Numbered from the stretch's first letter, positions 1 through 6,415 are shown. The stretch: 6,674 nucleotides of DNA from Oscillospiraceae bacterium (GCA_031282225.1 JAITEC010000002.1:1-6674), one strand, 5' to 3'. Notes: generated by a model from the sequence alone, not told the origin. A program made the numbers and translations.

Positions 1-189
1 CTAACGCGCTTCGACCCGCTCGGCCGCCCGGCCGAACCGCACGAGATAACGGGCGCCGCCGTTTTCTTCGCCAGCGACGACTCGTCGATAATAACCGGGG
101 CCGTGCTCCCCGTGGACGCGGGAGCCTGCGTGGTAGACCCCAACGGAGCCGCGACAGCCAGCGGCGGCGCCAGCTGGGGACAGGGGTGA
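1..189 (+). CDS. Short-chain dehydrogenase/reductase, C-terminal fragment
   Basis: This is the last 62 codons of a gene whose start lies before the window; the frame is open from base 1 and stops at TGA 187-189. The visible protein has the C-terminal pattern of classical SDR (FabG-like) NAD(P)H-dependent oxidoreductases: PLGRPAEPHEI, then AVFFASDDSSIITGAVLPVD, matching the family's PLGRxGxPEEI...FLASDxASxITGxxLxVDGG. The usual final VDGG reads VDAG here. About 18 residues rich in Gly, Ala and Ser follow the fold's normal end (ending in SWGQG), a somewhat long tail. The nucleotide-binding GxxxGxG and catalytic Ser-Tyr-Lys are outside the window, so substrate and cofactor cannot be judged; it could be a sugar, steroid or 3-oxoacyl reductase. 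The next gene begins 38 bases later on the same strand. Confidence 0.85.
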   Translation, partial: LTRFDPLGRPAEPHEITGAAVFFASDDSSIITGAVLPVDAGACVVDPNGAATASGGASWGQG

Positions 190-212
190 CGGATTGCGAT
201 TAGCGCTCTGCG

Positions 213-217
213 GGAGG
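213..217 (+). promoter_or_regulatory. Ribosome binding site for the PilZ gene
   Basis: GGAGG, inside GGGAGGTGG, lies 10 bases before TTG 228 and 13 bases before an in-frame GTG at 231. The spacing favours TTG 228 as the start. An ATG at 246 is too far away to use this site. Confidence 0.65.
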
Positions 218-227
218 TGGTTACGGC

Positions 228-947
228 TTGGTGAAGAAAAATCGGATGTTCTTAAAATTTATAGATCGCAACACCTCCATGAGAATCCAGACTGTCGTCG
301 GCGATAACGGGGACGGGGAGACATACGAGGCCCTGTTTGGGGACTTGGATACGGACACGTCATTTTTTGCCGTTTGCGAGGGGCTGTATAGCGCCGCACC
401 AGGTCTCCCGGAGGGCACGGGTCTAAAGATCACGTTTTGGCTGCACGAGAACCTGTACGTTTTTGAGGGCAGGGTGTCAGAGTTGGCGCCGCATATCGGC
501 AAGAACACGCTGCTGATAGAGCAGATGACGCCAATAGCCGCTACCAGCCGGAGAAGCGACACGAGAAACGAAGTGCGGATTCCAGTGAATCTCTACACGC
601 TGGCGCAAGGAGAGATTGGGAAAGCGCCGTACAGGATACCGGAGCGAGACCCTGTCTTCTCGGCGGAGACATTCGACATCAGCGCGGGTGGATTCTGTCT
701 CGTCTCCAACGTGCCACTAGAGTCCGACGAGCAGCTGTTCCTCGCGGAATTCAGCCTCTCTTCCAAGTTCGAATTCCTGCTTCCTGTAAAGCTGTTGCGC
801 AAAGGCAATTGTCCGCAGACAGTTCTGTATCATTTTGACTATGGGTTCCTGTTCGTATTTGACGCAATACCAAATGAGAAAGGGAGAATTTCGGCCGCTA
901 TTACGGACATGATGTTCCGCACAAGGCTCGCAGCATTAACGCGATAA
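228..947 (+). CDS. PilZ-domain protein, putative c-di-GMP receptor
   Basis: The protein has 239 residues from TTG 228 (GTG 231 and ATG 246 are alternative starts). Two parts are visible. Residues about 1-105 resemble the N-terminal barrel domain of YcgR-like proteins, with a segment near LYVFEGRV. Residues about 108-235 look like a PilZ domain: RxxxR is met by R109-SDT-R113, and D/NxSxxG by D150-I-S152-A-G-G155. In PilZ proteins these two motifs bind cyclic di-GMP, and YcgR-type members typically adjust flagellar motor function or secretion. No signal peptide or membrane segment is seen, so it is probably cytoplasmic. The gene ends with TAA at 945 followed directly by an in-frame TAG. GC is visibly lower than in flanking genes (53 of 120 bases at 781-900). 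No motility or cyclase gene is adjacent, so the output pathway is unknown. Confidence 0.78.
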   Translation: MVKKNRMFLKFIDRNTSMRIQTVVGDNGDGETYEALFGDLDTDTSFFAVCEGLYSAAPGLPEGTGLKITFWLHENLYVFEGRVSELAPHIGKNTLLIEQMTPIAATSRRSDTRNEVRIPVNLYTLAQGEIGKAPYRIPERDPVFSAETFDISAGGFCLVSNVPLESDEQLFLAEFSLSSKFEFLLPVKLLRKGNCPQTVLYHFDYGFLFVFDAIPNEKGRISAAITDMMFRTRLAALTR

Positions 948-955
948 TAGCTTTT

Positions 956-961
956 GAGGTG
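956..961 (+). promoter_or_regulatory. Ribosome binding site for murD
   Basis: GAGGTG lies just before TTG 967, with 7 bases between GAGG and the start. This fixes the murD start at TTG: there is no ATG or GTG in the right place, and the resulting N-terminus begins close to the first Rossmann-like strand, as expected for MurD. Confidence 0.65.
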
Positions 962-966
962 TCGGA

Positions 967-2343
967 TTGGAGCTTGGCAAATATGTGGAAGCCCTTCGCG
1001 GGCGCGGTATCGCCGTAATCGGAGCAGGGGTCAGCAATGCCCCGCTGATACGCCTGCTCCTGCGCGGCGGCTGCGATGTAACGGTGTACGACGTCTGCGA
1101 CAGGGAAAAACTGGGGGACGCAGCCGCGCGCATGGAAGGGATGGGCGCGCGCCTGTCGCTGGGGGAGGGATACCTCGACCGTCTCGAAGCCGACGTGATT
1201 TTCCGCACGCCCGGCATGCGTCCGGATGACCCGGCGCTCGTGCGTGCCGACGGGCGTGGCTGTGTGATAACATCAGAGATGGAGGCCTTTTTCGAGGTCT
1301 GTCCTTGCATGACGATCGGCGTTACAGGCAGCGACGGCAAGACGACTACCGCGACAATAACGGCGCAACTATTGAGGCGCTCCGGCACAACCGTGCATCT
1401 GGGCGGCAATATAGGCGCGCCACTGTTGGCGGAAGCGGACGGCATGTCCAAAGACGACATAGCGGTCATAGAGCTCTCGTCGTTCCAACTGATGACAATG
1501 AAGCGCAGCCCTGATATAGCCGTTATTACAAATATCACTCCAAACCACCTTGATTATCACTCCGACATGGACGAGTACGTAAACGCGAAGCGGAATATCT
1601 TTATCCACCAGGGCGGCGGCGGGATAGCGGTATTTAACCGCGACGATGCGCTATCATATCCCCTTTCGCGTTACGCGCAAGGGGAAATAAGGCTGTTTGG
1701 GACGGAACCCGTGGCGAACGGGGCATTTCTCGAAGGCGGGATCATAAAGTACGCCGAAAACGGCACCGTGGAGAGCGTATTGGACGCGTCCGAAATAAAA
1801 ATACGGGGCGCGCACAACGTGGGCAACTTTATGGCAGCCATAACTGCGGCGCGCGGGCTCACGCGGCGGGGCGCCGCAGCGGAAACGGCGCGCAGTTTCG
1901 GTGGCGTGGAGCACGGGATAGAGTTTGTGCGGGAACGCGGCGGCGCGAAATACTACAACGACTCCATAGCCTCCAGCCCCGCGCGCACGGCCGCCGGCCT
2001 GCGCTCGTTCGCCGAAAAGGTCATACTTATAGCGGGGGGCAAGGACAAGGGCGTACCGTTCGACAGTTTGGCGCCGGAAATAATTGCGCGCGTCAAGACG
2101 CTGGTGCTCACCGGACTGGCAGCTGAAAAGATCCGTGACGCCGTTGTCTCTTGTCCTGGATACGCGGGAGAGCCGGAGATAATAATGAGCCCCGGCTTTG
2201 CCGACGCCGTGCGCGCGGCAGCGGAGCGCGCGAAACGCGGCGACACGGTGCTGCTCTCGCCCGCGTGCACCTCGTTTGACGTTTTTGCGAATTTTGAGGA
2301 GCGAGGGAATTGTTTTAAGGAGATAGTCAATGGATTGGATTGA
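967..2343 (+). CDS. murD: UDP-N-acetylmuramoyl-L-alanine--D-glutamate ligase
   Basis: MurD adds D-glutamate to UDP-MurNAc-L-Ala using ATP, the second amino-acid step of cytoplasmic peptidoglycan precursor synthesis. The 458 residues match the family's usual length and show all three domains. The N-terminal nucleotide-sugar domain has IGAGVSNAP near residues 18-26. The central ATPase domain has the P-loop GSDGKTTT (121-128, K125), ELSSFQL (169-175), NITPNHLDYH (189-198) and YVNAKRN, whose K208 corresponds to the carbamylated lysine. GAHNVGN is at 281-287. The C-terminal domain has NDSIASS (331-337), AGGKDKG and SPACTSFDVF. NDSIASS replaces the NDSKATN of Escherichia coli MurD, a variant I recall from clostridial homologues. 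Translation starts at TTG 967, 19 bases after the PilZ stop. The end overlaps the next gene by 14 bases. Other cell-wall cluster genes (mraY, ftsW, murG) are not adjacent. Confidence 0.96.
   Translation: MELGKYVEALRGRGIAVIGAGVSNAPLIRLLLRGGCDVTVYDVCDREKLGDAAARMEGMGARLSLGEGYLDRLEADVIFRTPGMRPDDPALVRADGRGCVITSEMEAFFEVCPCMTIGVTGSDGKTTTATITAQLLRRSGTTVHLGGNIGAPLLAEADGMSKDDIAVIELSSFQLMTMKRSPDIAVITNITPNHLDYHSDMDEYVNAKRNIFIHQGGGGIAVFNRDDALSYPLSRYAQGEIRLFGTEPVANGAFLEGGIIKYAENGTVESVLDASEIKIRGAHNVGNFMAAITAARGLTRRGAAAETARSFGGVEHGIEFVRERGGAKYYNDSIASSPARTAAGLRSFAEKVILIAGGKDKGVPFDSLAPEIIARVKTLVLTGLAAEKIRDAVVSCPGYAGEPEIIMSPGFADAVRAAAERAKRGDTVLLSPACTSFDVFANFEERGNCFKEIVNGLD
2317..2322 (+). promoter_or_regulatory. 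Ribosome binding site for the first M42 peptidase gene
   Basis: AAGGAG, inside the end of murD, lies 7 bases before ATG 2330. It is the best Shine-Dalgarno match in the window and confirms the 14-base overlap with murD. Confidence 0.75.
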
Positions 2344-3364
2344 GACACTTGCGCGCCTGTGCGCATGTGACGCGCCGTCCGGTTTCGAGTCGCGCATAGC
2401 GCCGCTAGCGGAGGGGTTGCTGAGACCTTACACAGACGGGATTTCAACCGACGCGCTCGGGAATATAACGGCGGTCAAGCGCTGCGGCAAGCTGGGGGCC
2501 GCGCGGGTTTTGCTCGACGCGCACATCGACGAGATAGGCCTTGTGATAACGGGGTACGCGGAAAACGGGTTTTTGCGCATCGCAGGCATCGGCGGGCACG
2601 ACGAGCGATTGCTGCCGGCATCCGATGTGAAAATTCTCGCGGATCCGCCTGTTTACGGCGTGATAGACACGCTGCCGCCGCATCTGGCAAAGGAGGGCGA
2701 ATCGGACAACGTCGTCGAGATGGACAGCTTGTATATAGATGCCGGGCTCTCGCCTGAAAGAGCCCGCAGTCTCATACCTATCGGGACGCCTGCCGTGTTC
2801 GTGTCCGAGACAGTCAGGCTCGGGGAGCACCAAATAAGCGCGAAGGCGCTGGACAACCGCGCGAGCGCTGCCGTTGTAATCGGCGCGCTTGAGTTGCTCG
2901 GAGACGCTCCGCTGGGTGCCGACCTATATGTCCTGCTCTCGTCGCAGGAGGAGGTGGGAACGCGCGGCGCGCAGCCCGCATCTTACGCCGCCGCCGCTGA
3001 TTTTGGCATAGTCGTAGATGTGGATTTCGCCCTCCAGGCGGACGTGCCTCCAGAGAAGGGCCGTCCCTTGGGAGGGGGCGTGGTCATAGCTCGCGGCCCG
3101 AATATGGACAGGGAACTGGCCGACCGCGCCGTGGCCATCGCTCGGGAGCGCGGGATACCGCACCAGGTCTCCGTGGAGCCGGGAGGCAACTCCGGCACGA
3201 ACGCGCGCCCCATCCAAGTGGCGCGCGCAGGCGTGAGAACGGCATTGCTCGGCGTGCCTGTGAAATATATGCACACAGCGGTTGAAACTGCGGATCTGCG
3301 CGATCTGGACAGCGCGGCGCGGTTGGTGCGCGAGCTCATTTTGGAGTGCGGGAACTATGCTTGA
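2330..3364 (+). CDS. M42 family metallo-aminopeptidase (first paralogue)
   Basis: M42 enzymes (glutamyl aminopeptidase, FrvX and TET-type) are cytoplasmic dinuclear-metal peptidases that remove N-terminal residues from short peptides, usually as 12-subunit tetrahedral shells. The 344-residue length is typical. Expected active-site residues are all present: H65 in DAHIDEIG (with D67), bridging D175 in KALDNR, the catalytic pair E207-E208 in SSQEEVG, D230 in VVDVDFA, and H315 in KYMHTAVE. GGNSGTNA before the last histidine also fits the family. The C-terminal DLRDLDSAARLVREL is the usual end helix. The start is ATG 2330, inside the end of murD, and the stop TGA 3362-3364 overlaps the next gene's ATG by 8 bases. 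It is paralogous to that gene. Substrate preference cannot be read from sequence; cellulase or endoglucanase labels sometimes given to this family should not be trusted. Confidence 0.93.
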   Translation: MDWIETLARLCACDAPSGFESRIAPLAEGLLRPYTDGISTDALGNITAVKRCGKLGAARVLLDAHIDEIGLVITGYAENGFLRIAGIGGHDERLLPASDVKILADPPVYGVIDTLPPHLAKEGESDNVVEMDSLYIDAGLSPERARSLIPIGTPAVFVSETVRLGEHQISAKALDNRASAAVVIGALELLGDAPLGADLYVLLSSQEEVGTRGAQPASYAAAADFGIVVDVDFALQADVPPEKGRPLGGGVVIARGPNMDRELADRAVAIARERGIPHQVSVEPGGNSGTNARPIQVARAGVRTALLGVPVKYMHTAVETADLRDLDSAARLVRELILECGNYA

Positions 3365-4379
3365 CACGCTCAAAACGCTATGTGGCGCGTCGGGCGTGTC
3401 GGGAGACGAGGGAGAGGTGCGCGATGAGATCCGCCGTCGTGCCGGAGCGCTCGCCGACGGCATATCGCAAGACGCGCTGGGGAACCTCATTGTCACCAAG
3501 CGCGGCGCCCGCCGCGCGGCGAGTAAGCTCATGCTCTGCGCGCATATGGACGAGGTGGGTGTAATCGTCACGCATATAACGGACGACGGTTTTTTGAAAT
3601 TTGCGTTCTCCGGTGGGGTGGACCGCCGCGTAGCGCTGGGCAAGCGCGTGTTCTTCGGCAAGCGCCGTGTGCCGGGCATTGTAGGCGTAAAGCCGTACCA
3701 TATGCTCGATGGCGCGGAGCGAGGCAAGGTGCCGCAGCTCGGTTCGCTTTGCATTGATATTGGCGCACGGTCGCGCGGGGAGGCCGAAAAGCTCGTGTCG
3801 CTAGGGGACACGGGCGCGTTCGACGCGCGTGTCTTCGAGTTTGGCGACGGATATATCAAGGCGAAGGCGATAGACGACCGCTTTGGATGTGCCGTCATGC
3901 TAAAGCTGCTTGAGGATACGCCTGTTGACTGCACTTTTGTATTTACGGTACAAGAGGAGGTCGGAGCACGCGGCGCCGCCACCGCAGCTTTCGCGGTACA
4001 GCCTGAAATAGCGCTCGTACTTGAGGCGACTACTGCGGCCGACTTGCCCGGGGTGCCCGAGGGAGGGCGCGTGTGCTCGCTCGGCGGCGGCGCCGTCTGC
4101 CCGTTTATGGACGGCGGCGCCATATACGATCGCGAGTTGTGGGCGCTGATAAAAGGGATCGCCCTGCGCGGGGGCATACCCTGGCAGACAAAGACATATG
4201 TATCCGGCGGCACGGACGCCCAGGCAGTTTCGCGCGCGGGGCGCGGCGCGAGGGTAGCCGCGCTGGCGGCGCCCGTGCGCAATCTCCACTCGCCCGCGTG
4301 CGTGGCGAAAATATCGGATATGGAAGCCGTGCTGACGCTTGCGCGCGCGTTTTTGGAGGAGATGGGCGGGGATGTTTAG
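3357..4379 (+). CDS. M42 family metallo-aminopeptidase (second paralogue)
   Basis: This second M42 peptidase has 340 residues from ATG 3357, which overlaps the previous stop as ATGCTTGA. GGAG at 3343-3346 is a fair ribosome binding site, 10 bases upstream. The frame stays open back to about 3282, but that extension reads as out-of-frame sequence of the upstream gene and is not family-like. Active-site residues are complete: H63 in CAHMDEVG (with D65), bridging D173 in KAIDDRFG, catalytic E200-E201 in VQEEVGARGA, E223 in VLEATTA, and H311 in NLHSPA. The fourth metal position is Glu here and Asp in the upstream paralogue; both occur in M42 enzymes. SGGTDAQ precedes the last histidine. The tail SDMEAVLTLARAFL fits the family. 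Gene order suggests coordinated production with its paralogue, possibly as a mixed oligomer, as known for Pyrococcus TET2/TET3. Exact specificity is unknown. Confidence 0.93.
   Translation: MLDTLKTLCGASGVSGDEGEVRDEIRRRAGALADGISQDALGNLIVTKRGARRAASKLMLCAHMDEVGVIVTHITDDGFLKFAFSGGVDRRVALGKRVFFGKRRVPGIVGVKPYHMLDGAERGKVPQLGSLCIDIGARSRGEAEKLVSLGDTGAFDARVFEFGDGYIKAKAIDDRFGCAVMLKLLEDTPVDCTFVFTVQEEVGARGAATAAFAVQPEIALVLEATTAADLPGVPEGGRVCSLGGGAVCPFMDGGAIYDRELWALIKGIALRGGIPWQTKTYVSGGTDAQAVSRAGRGARVAALAAPVRNLHSPACVAKISDMEAVLTLARAFLEEMGGDV
4355..4361 (+). promoter_or_regulatory. Ribosome binding site for the PLP enzyme gene
   Basis: GGAGGAG, inside the end of the second M42 gene, lies 10 bases before ATG 4372. 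A nearer ATG at 4362 is in another frame, so 4372 is the start; it overlaps the upstream stop as ATGTTTAG. Confidence 0.65.
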
Positions 4380-5622
4380 CATCTCGCCGGAGATACGCGA
4401 CATCGCCGAGGACGTGCTTGTTGCCGCCTCCGCGCGTTTCCGCGAGATCGATGGCGTGTCGGAAATAAACACGCGCCGGGTATTGGAGGCTTTCGCGAGG
4501 CGCCGCGTCTCGGAGGCGTGCTTCGCCGGCACGACCGGCTACGGTTACGGCGACCGCGGGCGCGAGACGCTCGACGCGATATACTCCGATGTCTTTGGCG
4601 CCGAGGCGGCGCTTGTGCGCACAGGGTTCGTGAACGGAACGCACGCGATAACATCGGCGCTTTTCGGTGCTTTAAGACCCGGGGACACGCTGCTGTCAGT
4701 CACGGGCGCCCCGTATGACACGCTCCGGGCGGCGATAGGCATTGAAGGCGGCCACAGCGGCTCACTGCGCGAATGGGGCGTTGGATATCGCGAGCTGCCG
4801 CTTTCAGGCGACAGGGACGCTTACCTGGGGGCAGTTGCGGCTGCCGCCTCAGACAAGGCGGTAACTGCCGCGCTGATACAGCGCTCGCGCGGATATTCCG
4901 AGCGCCGCGCCCTGACCGTCTCCGAGATATCCGGGATATCGTCGGCAATACACGATGCCAACCCCAAAGCCGTAGTGATCGTAGACAACTGCTATGGCGA
5001 GTTCACGCAGACGCAAGAACCGGCGGCGGGCGGCGCGGACATTATCGCAGGGTCGCTCATAAAAAACCCCGGCGGCGGGCTTGCGCCCGCAGGCGGGTAC
5101 GTAGCGGGACGCCGGGAACTTGTGGAAGCGGCGGCGCACAGGCTCACGTCCCCCGGCATAGGAGGGGAGTGCGGAGCGACGCTCGGAGTGCTCCGCTCGC
5201 TGTTCCAAGGATTGTTCATGGCGCCGCACGTGACGGCACAGGCGCTTAAAACCGCCGTTTTTTGTTCCGGTATGTTCGAGCGAATGGGATACGGAGTGTC
5301 GCCGGGCATGAACGATGCGCGCGGCGATATCATACAGTCCGTGCTCCTCGGGACGCCGGAACTCGTGCGCGCGTTCTGCGCCGGCATTCAGGGCGCCTCG
5401 CCTGTGGATTCTTTCGTGACGCCAGAGCCATGGGACATGCCGGGGTACGGGTGCGAGGTGATAATGGCGGCGGGCGCGTTCATAGGGGGCGCGTCGATAG
5501 AGCTCTCGGCCGACGCTCCGATGCGCGAGCCATATGCTGTGTATGCGCAAGGCGGGCTGACATTTGAGGCGGGCAAACTAGGAATAATGGCGGCGGCGGA
5601 GCGGGTGAGGCGACGGCCATAG
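4372..5622 (+). CDS. PLP-dependent methionine gamma-lyase family protein (YnbB / 'aluminium resistance' type)
   Basis: This 416-residue protein belongs to the fold-type I PLP enzymes related to Bacillus subtilis YnbB, often labelled methionine gamma-lyase family or aluminium resistance protein. Real substrates of this family are poorly established. Recognisable blocks in order are TTGYGYGDRGRETLD (about 47-61), NGTHAI (88-93, phosphate-binding region), PGD and GAPYDTL, IQRSRGYSER, VDNCYGEF with D205 likely pairing with the PLP ring nitrogen, GSLIKNPGGGLAP with K231 the likely Schiff-base lysine, SPGIGGECGA, DIIQS, SPVDSFVTPEPWDMPGYG, IELSAD and EPYAVYAQGGLTFE. The family usually shows SGTHAI, so N88 is a small departure. 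The start is ATG 4372, overlapping the M42 stop by 8 bases; a longer frame from 4339 reads out-of-frame peptidase sequence. It is cytoplasmic, with no signal or membrane segment. Coupling to two peptidases suggests a role in amino-acid turnover, which is inference. Confidence 0.92.
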   Translation: MFSISPEIRDIAEDVLVAASARFREIDGVSEINTRRVLEAFARRRVSEACFAGTTGYGYGDRGRETLDAIYSDVFGAEAALVRTGFVNGTHAITSALFGALRPGDTLLSVTGAPYDTLRAAIGIEGGHSGSLREWGVGYRELPLSGDRDAYLGAVAAAASDKAVTAALIQRSRGYSERRALTVSEISGISSAIHDANPKAVVIVDNCYGEFTQTQEPAAGGADIIAGSLIKNPGGGLAPAGGYVAGRRELVEAAAHRLTSPGIGGECGATLGVLRSLFQGLFMAPHVTAQALKTAVFCSGMFERMGYGVSPGMNDARGDIIQSVLLGTPELVRAFCAGIQGASPVDSFVTPEPWDMPGYGCEVIMAAGAFIGGASIELSADAPMREPYAVYAQGGLTFEAGKLGIMAAAERVRRRP

Positions 5623-5626
5623 GCCG
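5614..5626 (+). other. Small GC-rich hairpin at the end of the PLP enzyme gene
   Basis: CGGCC and GGCCG form a perfect 5-base-pair stem with an ATA loop, covering the TAG stop codon. No run of T follows, so it is not a standard intrinsic terminator; it might slow or partly end transcription. In such GC-rich DNA a stem this short can also arise by chance. Confidence 0.25.
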
Positions 5627-5667
5627 CCCGTTCTCAGGGATGGTGGTGCAGCCGGCGGCCGGGAGCA

Positions 5668-5673
5668 TATAAT
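5668..5673 (+). promoter_or_regulatory. Possible -10 element upstream of yunB
   Basis: TATAAT is a perfect vegetative -10 hexamer, and the extended CATATAAT differs at one base from the sporulation SigmaE -10 consensus CATACAAT. It stands out in a GC-rich gap. No good -35 of either type is visible upstream. Transcription would start near 5680, only a couple of bases before the assigned GTG 5682, leaving almost no leader. Either the message is nearly leaderless, the true start is further downstream (in-frame GTG at 5691 or 5784), or the element is fortuitous. Confidence 0.35.
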
Positions 5674-5681
5674 ACTACGGG

Positions 5682-6395
5682 GTGAGGCTCGTGGTTGTCA
5701 GACGGAACGGCAGATGCGCGCGCGCGCTCCGGCGCGCCCTCCGGCCAAGGCGCGCCGCTGCGGCGAGGGTCGGCGCGCGCGCAGTGCTGCTGCGGCTCTT
5801 GTTCGTAGCGATGGCGCTGTATATCGCGCTCTCGGTCTCCGTGGCAAACGCGCGCCCGACAGTGGCAAAACAGGCGGTATCCGAGGCGTGCGACTATGTC
5901 GCGCGCGAGATAAATGAGGCCATAGAGGAAGAAATAGCGAGCGGGGGATTGGATTACGGCAAATTGGTGGCGTTGGAAAAAGACGTGTCGGGCAGAGTCA
6001 CGGCTCTGGTAACAAATATGGCGCAAGTCAACCTCGTGTGCGCGCGCATAACGAACGGCATCATACGCCGCGGGATGAACACCGTGGACACCGGCGCGTC
6101 GATTGCGCTGGGCAGCATAATAGGCGGGGTGTTGCTGTCCGGGCGCGGCCCGGAGTTCCCTATAAAAATACAGTCCATTACCAATGTGCGCACCCAATTC
6201 ACAAACGAGTTCTCGGACGCCGGCATCAACCAGACGCGGCATACGCTCTCGCTCATCATATCCGCGCATATCGATGTGCTGGTGCCTGGGAACGAGACCG
6301 GCGCCGACCTCACAACGAAAGTGGCTGTGGCGGAGACAATAATCGTAGGCAGCGTGCCGAACGTATATAACCCGGACGTATCGACGAGACAATAA
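5682..6395 (+). CDS. yunB: Sporulation protein YunB family
   Basis: YunB in Bacillus subtilis is a SigmaE-controlled mother-cell protein needed for efficient spore formation; its biochemical role is unknown. This 237-residue protein has the expected build: an Arg-rich cytoplasmic start (12 Arg in the first 34 residues), one membrane helix at about 36-55 (LLFVAMALYIALSVSVA), then a soluble domain. Family hallmarks are GSIIGGVLLSGRGPEFPIKI (144-163), VRTQF, AGINQTRH (180-187), and VAVAETIIVGSVPNVY from about residue 214. The start is uncertain: GTG 5682 has no strong ribosome binding site (GGGAG at 5661 is 16 bases away). GTG 5691 would barely change the protein, while GTG 5784 would remove the Arg-rich segment but keep the membrane helix. 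The Arg-rich segment fits the family, so 5682 or 5691 is preferred. ligA follows after 20 bases. Confidence 0.92.
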   Translation: MRLVVVRRNGRCARALRRALRPRRAAAARVGARAVLLRLLFVAMALYIALSVSVANARPTVAKQAVSEACDYVAREINEAIEEEIASGGLDYGKLVALEKDVSGRVTALVTNMAQVNLVCARITNGIIRRGMNTVDTGASIALGSIIGGVLLSGRGPEFPIKIQSITNVRTQFTNEFSDAGINQTRHTLSLIISAHIDVLVPGNETGADLTTKVAVAETIIVGSVPNVYNPDVSTRQ

Positions 6396-6400
6396 CTGCA

Positions 6401-6407
6401 AAGGCGG
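6401..6407 (+). promoter_or_regulatory. Ribosome binding site for ligA
   Basis: AAGGCGG differs at one base from the ideal AAGGAGG and lies 8 bases before ATG 6416, in the 20-base gap after yunB. No promoter fits in this gap, so ligA is probably read through from upstream or from within yunB. Confidence 0.5.
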
Positions 6408-6415
6408 GGCGTATC

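Noticed and set aside
221..562. Minus-strand frame opposite the PilZ gene with a signal-peptide-like start
   Set aside because: The hydrophobic start is a by-product of the + strand coding sequence; the rest has no recognisable domain and the PilZ motifs support the other strand.
967..2343. Part of a division and cell wall (dcw) cluster
   Set aside because: Neither neighbour is a dcw gene (no mraY, murE, murF, ftsW, murG), so murD stands apart from that cluster here.
1654..2397. Minus-strand open frame opposite the murD C-terminal half
   Set aside because: MurD motifs cover the region on the + strand; the antisense product looks like random Arg/Ala/His-rich sequence.
3282..3356. Longer N-terminus for the second M42 protein
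   Set aside because: The extra 25 residues are out-of-frame reading of the first M42 gene, rich in Trp, Cys and Arg, and unlike M42 N-termini; ATG 3357 gives the standard start.
2924..4282. Long minus-strand open frame (452 codons) across both M42 genes
   Set aside because: It lies opposite two clear, complete enzyme genes, has Ser/Arg/Pro-rich composition typical of antisense frames in GC-rich DNA, and resembles no family I know.
4339..4371. Longer N-terminus for the PLP enzyme
   Set aside because: The 11 extra residues come from out-of-frame peptidase sequence and have no ribosome binding site; ATG 4372 has one.
5634..6401. Minus-strand open frame opposite yunB
   Set aside because: YunB on the + strand has unmistakable family motifs over the same bases; the antisense product is His/Arg/Tyr-rich and unrecognisable.
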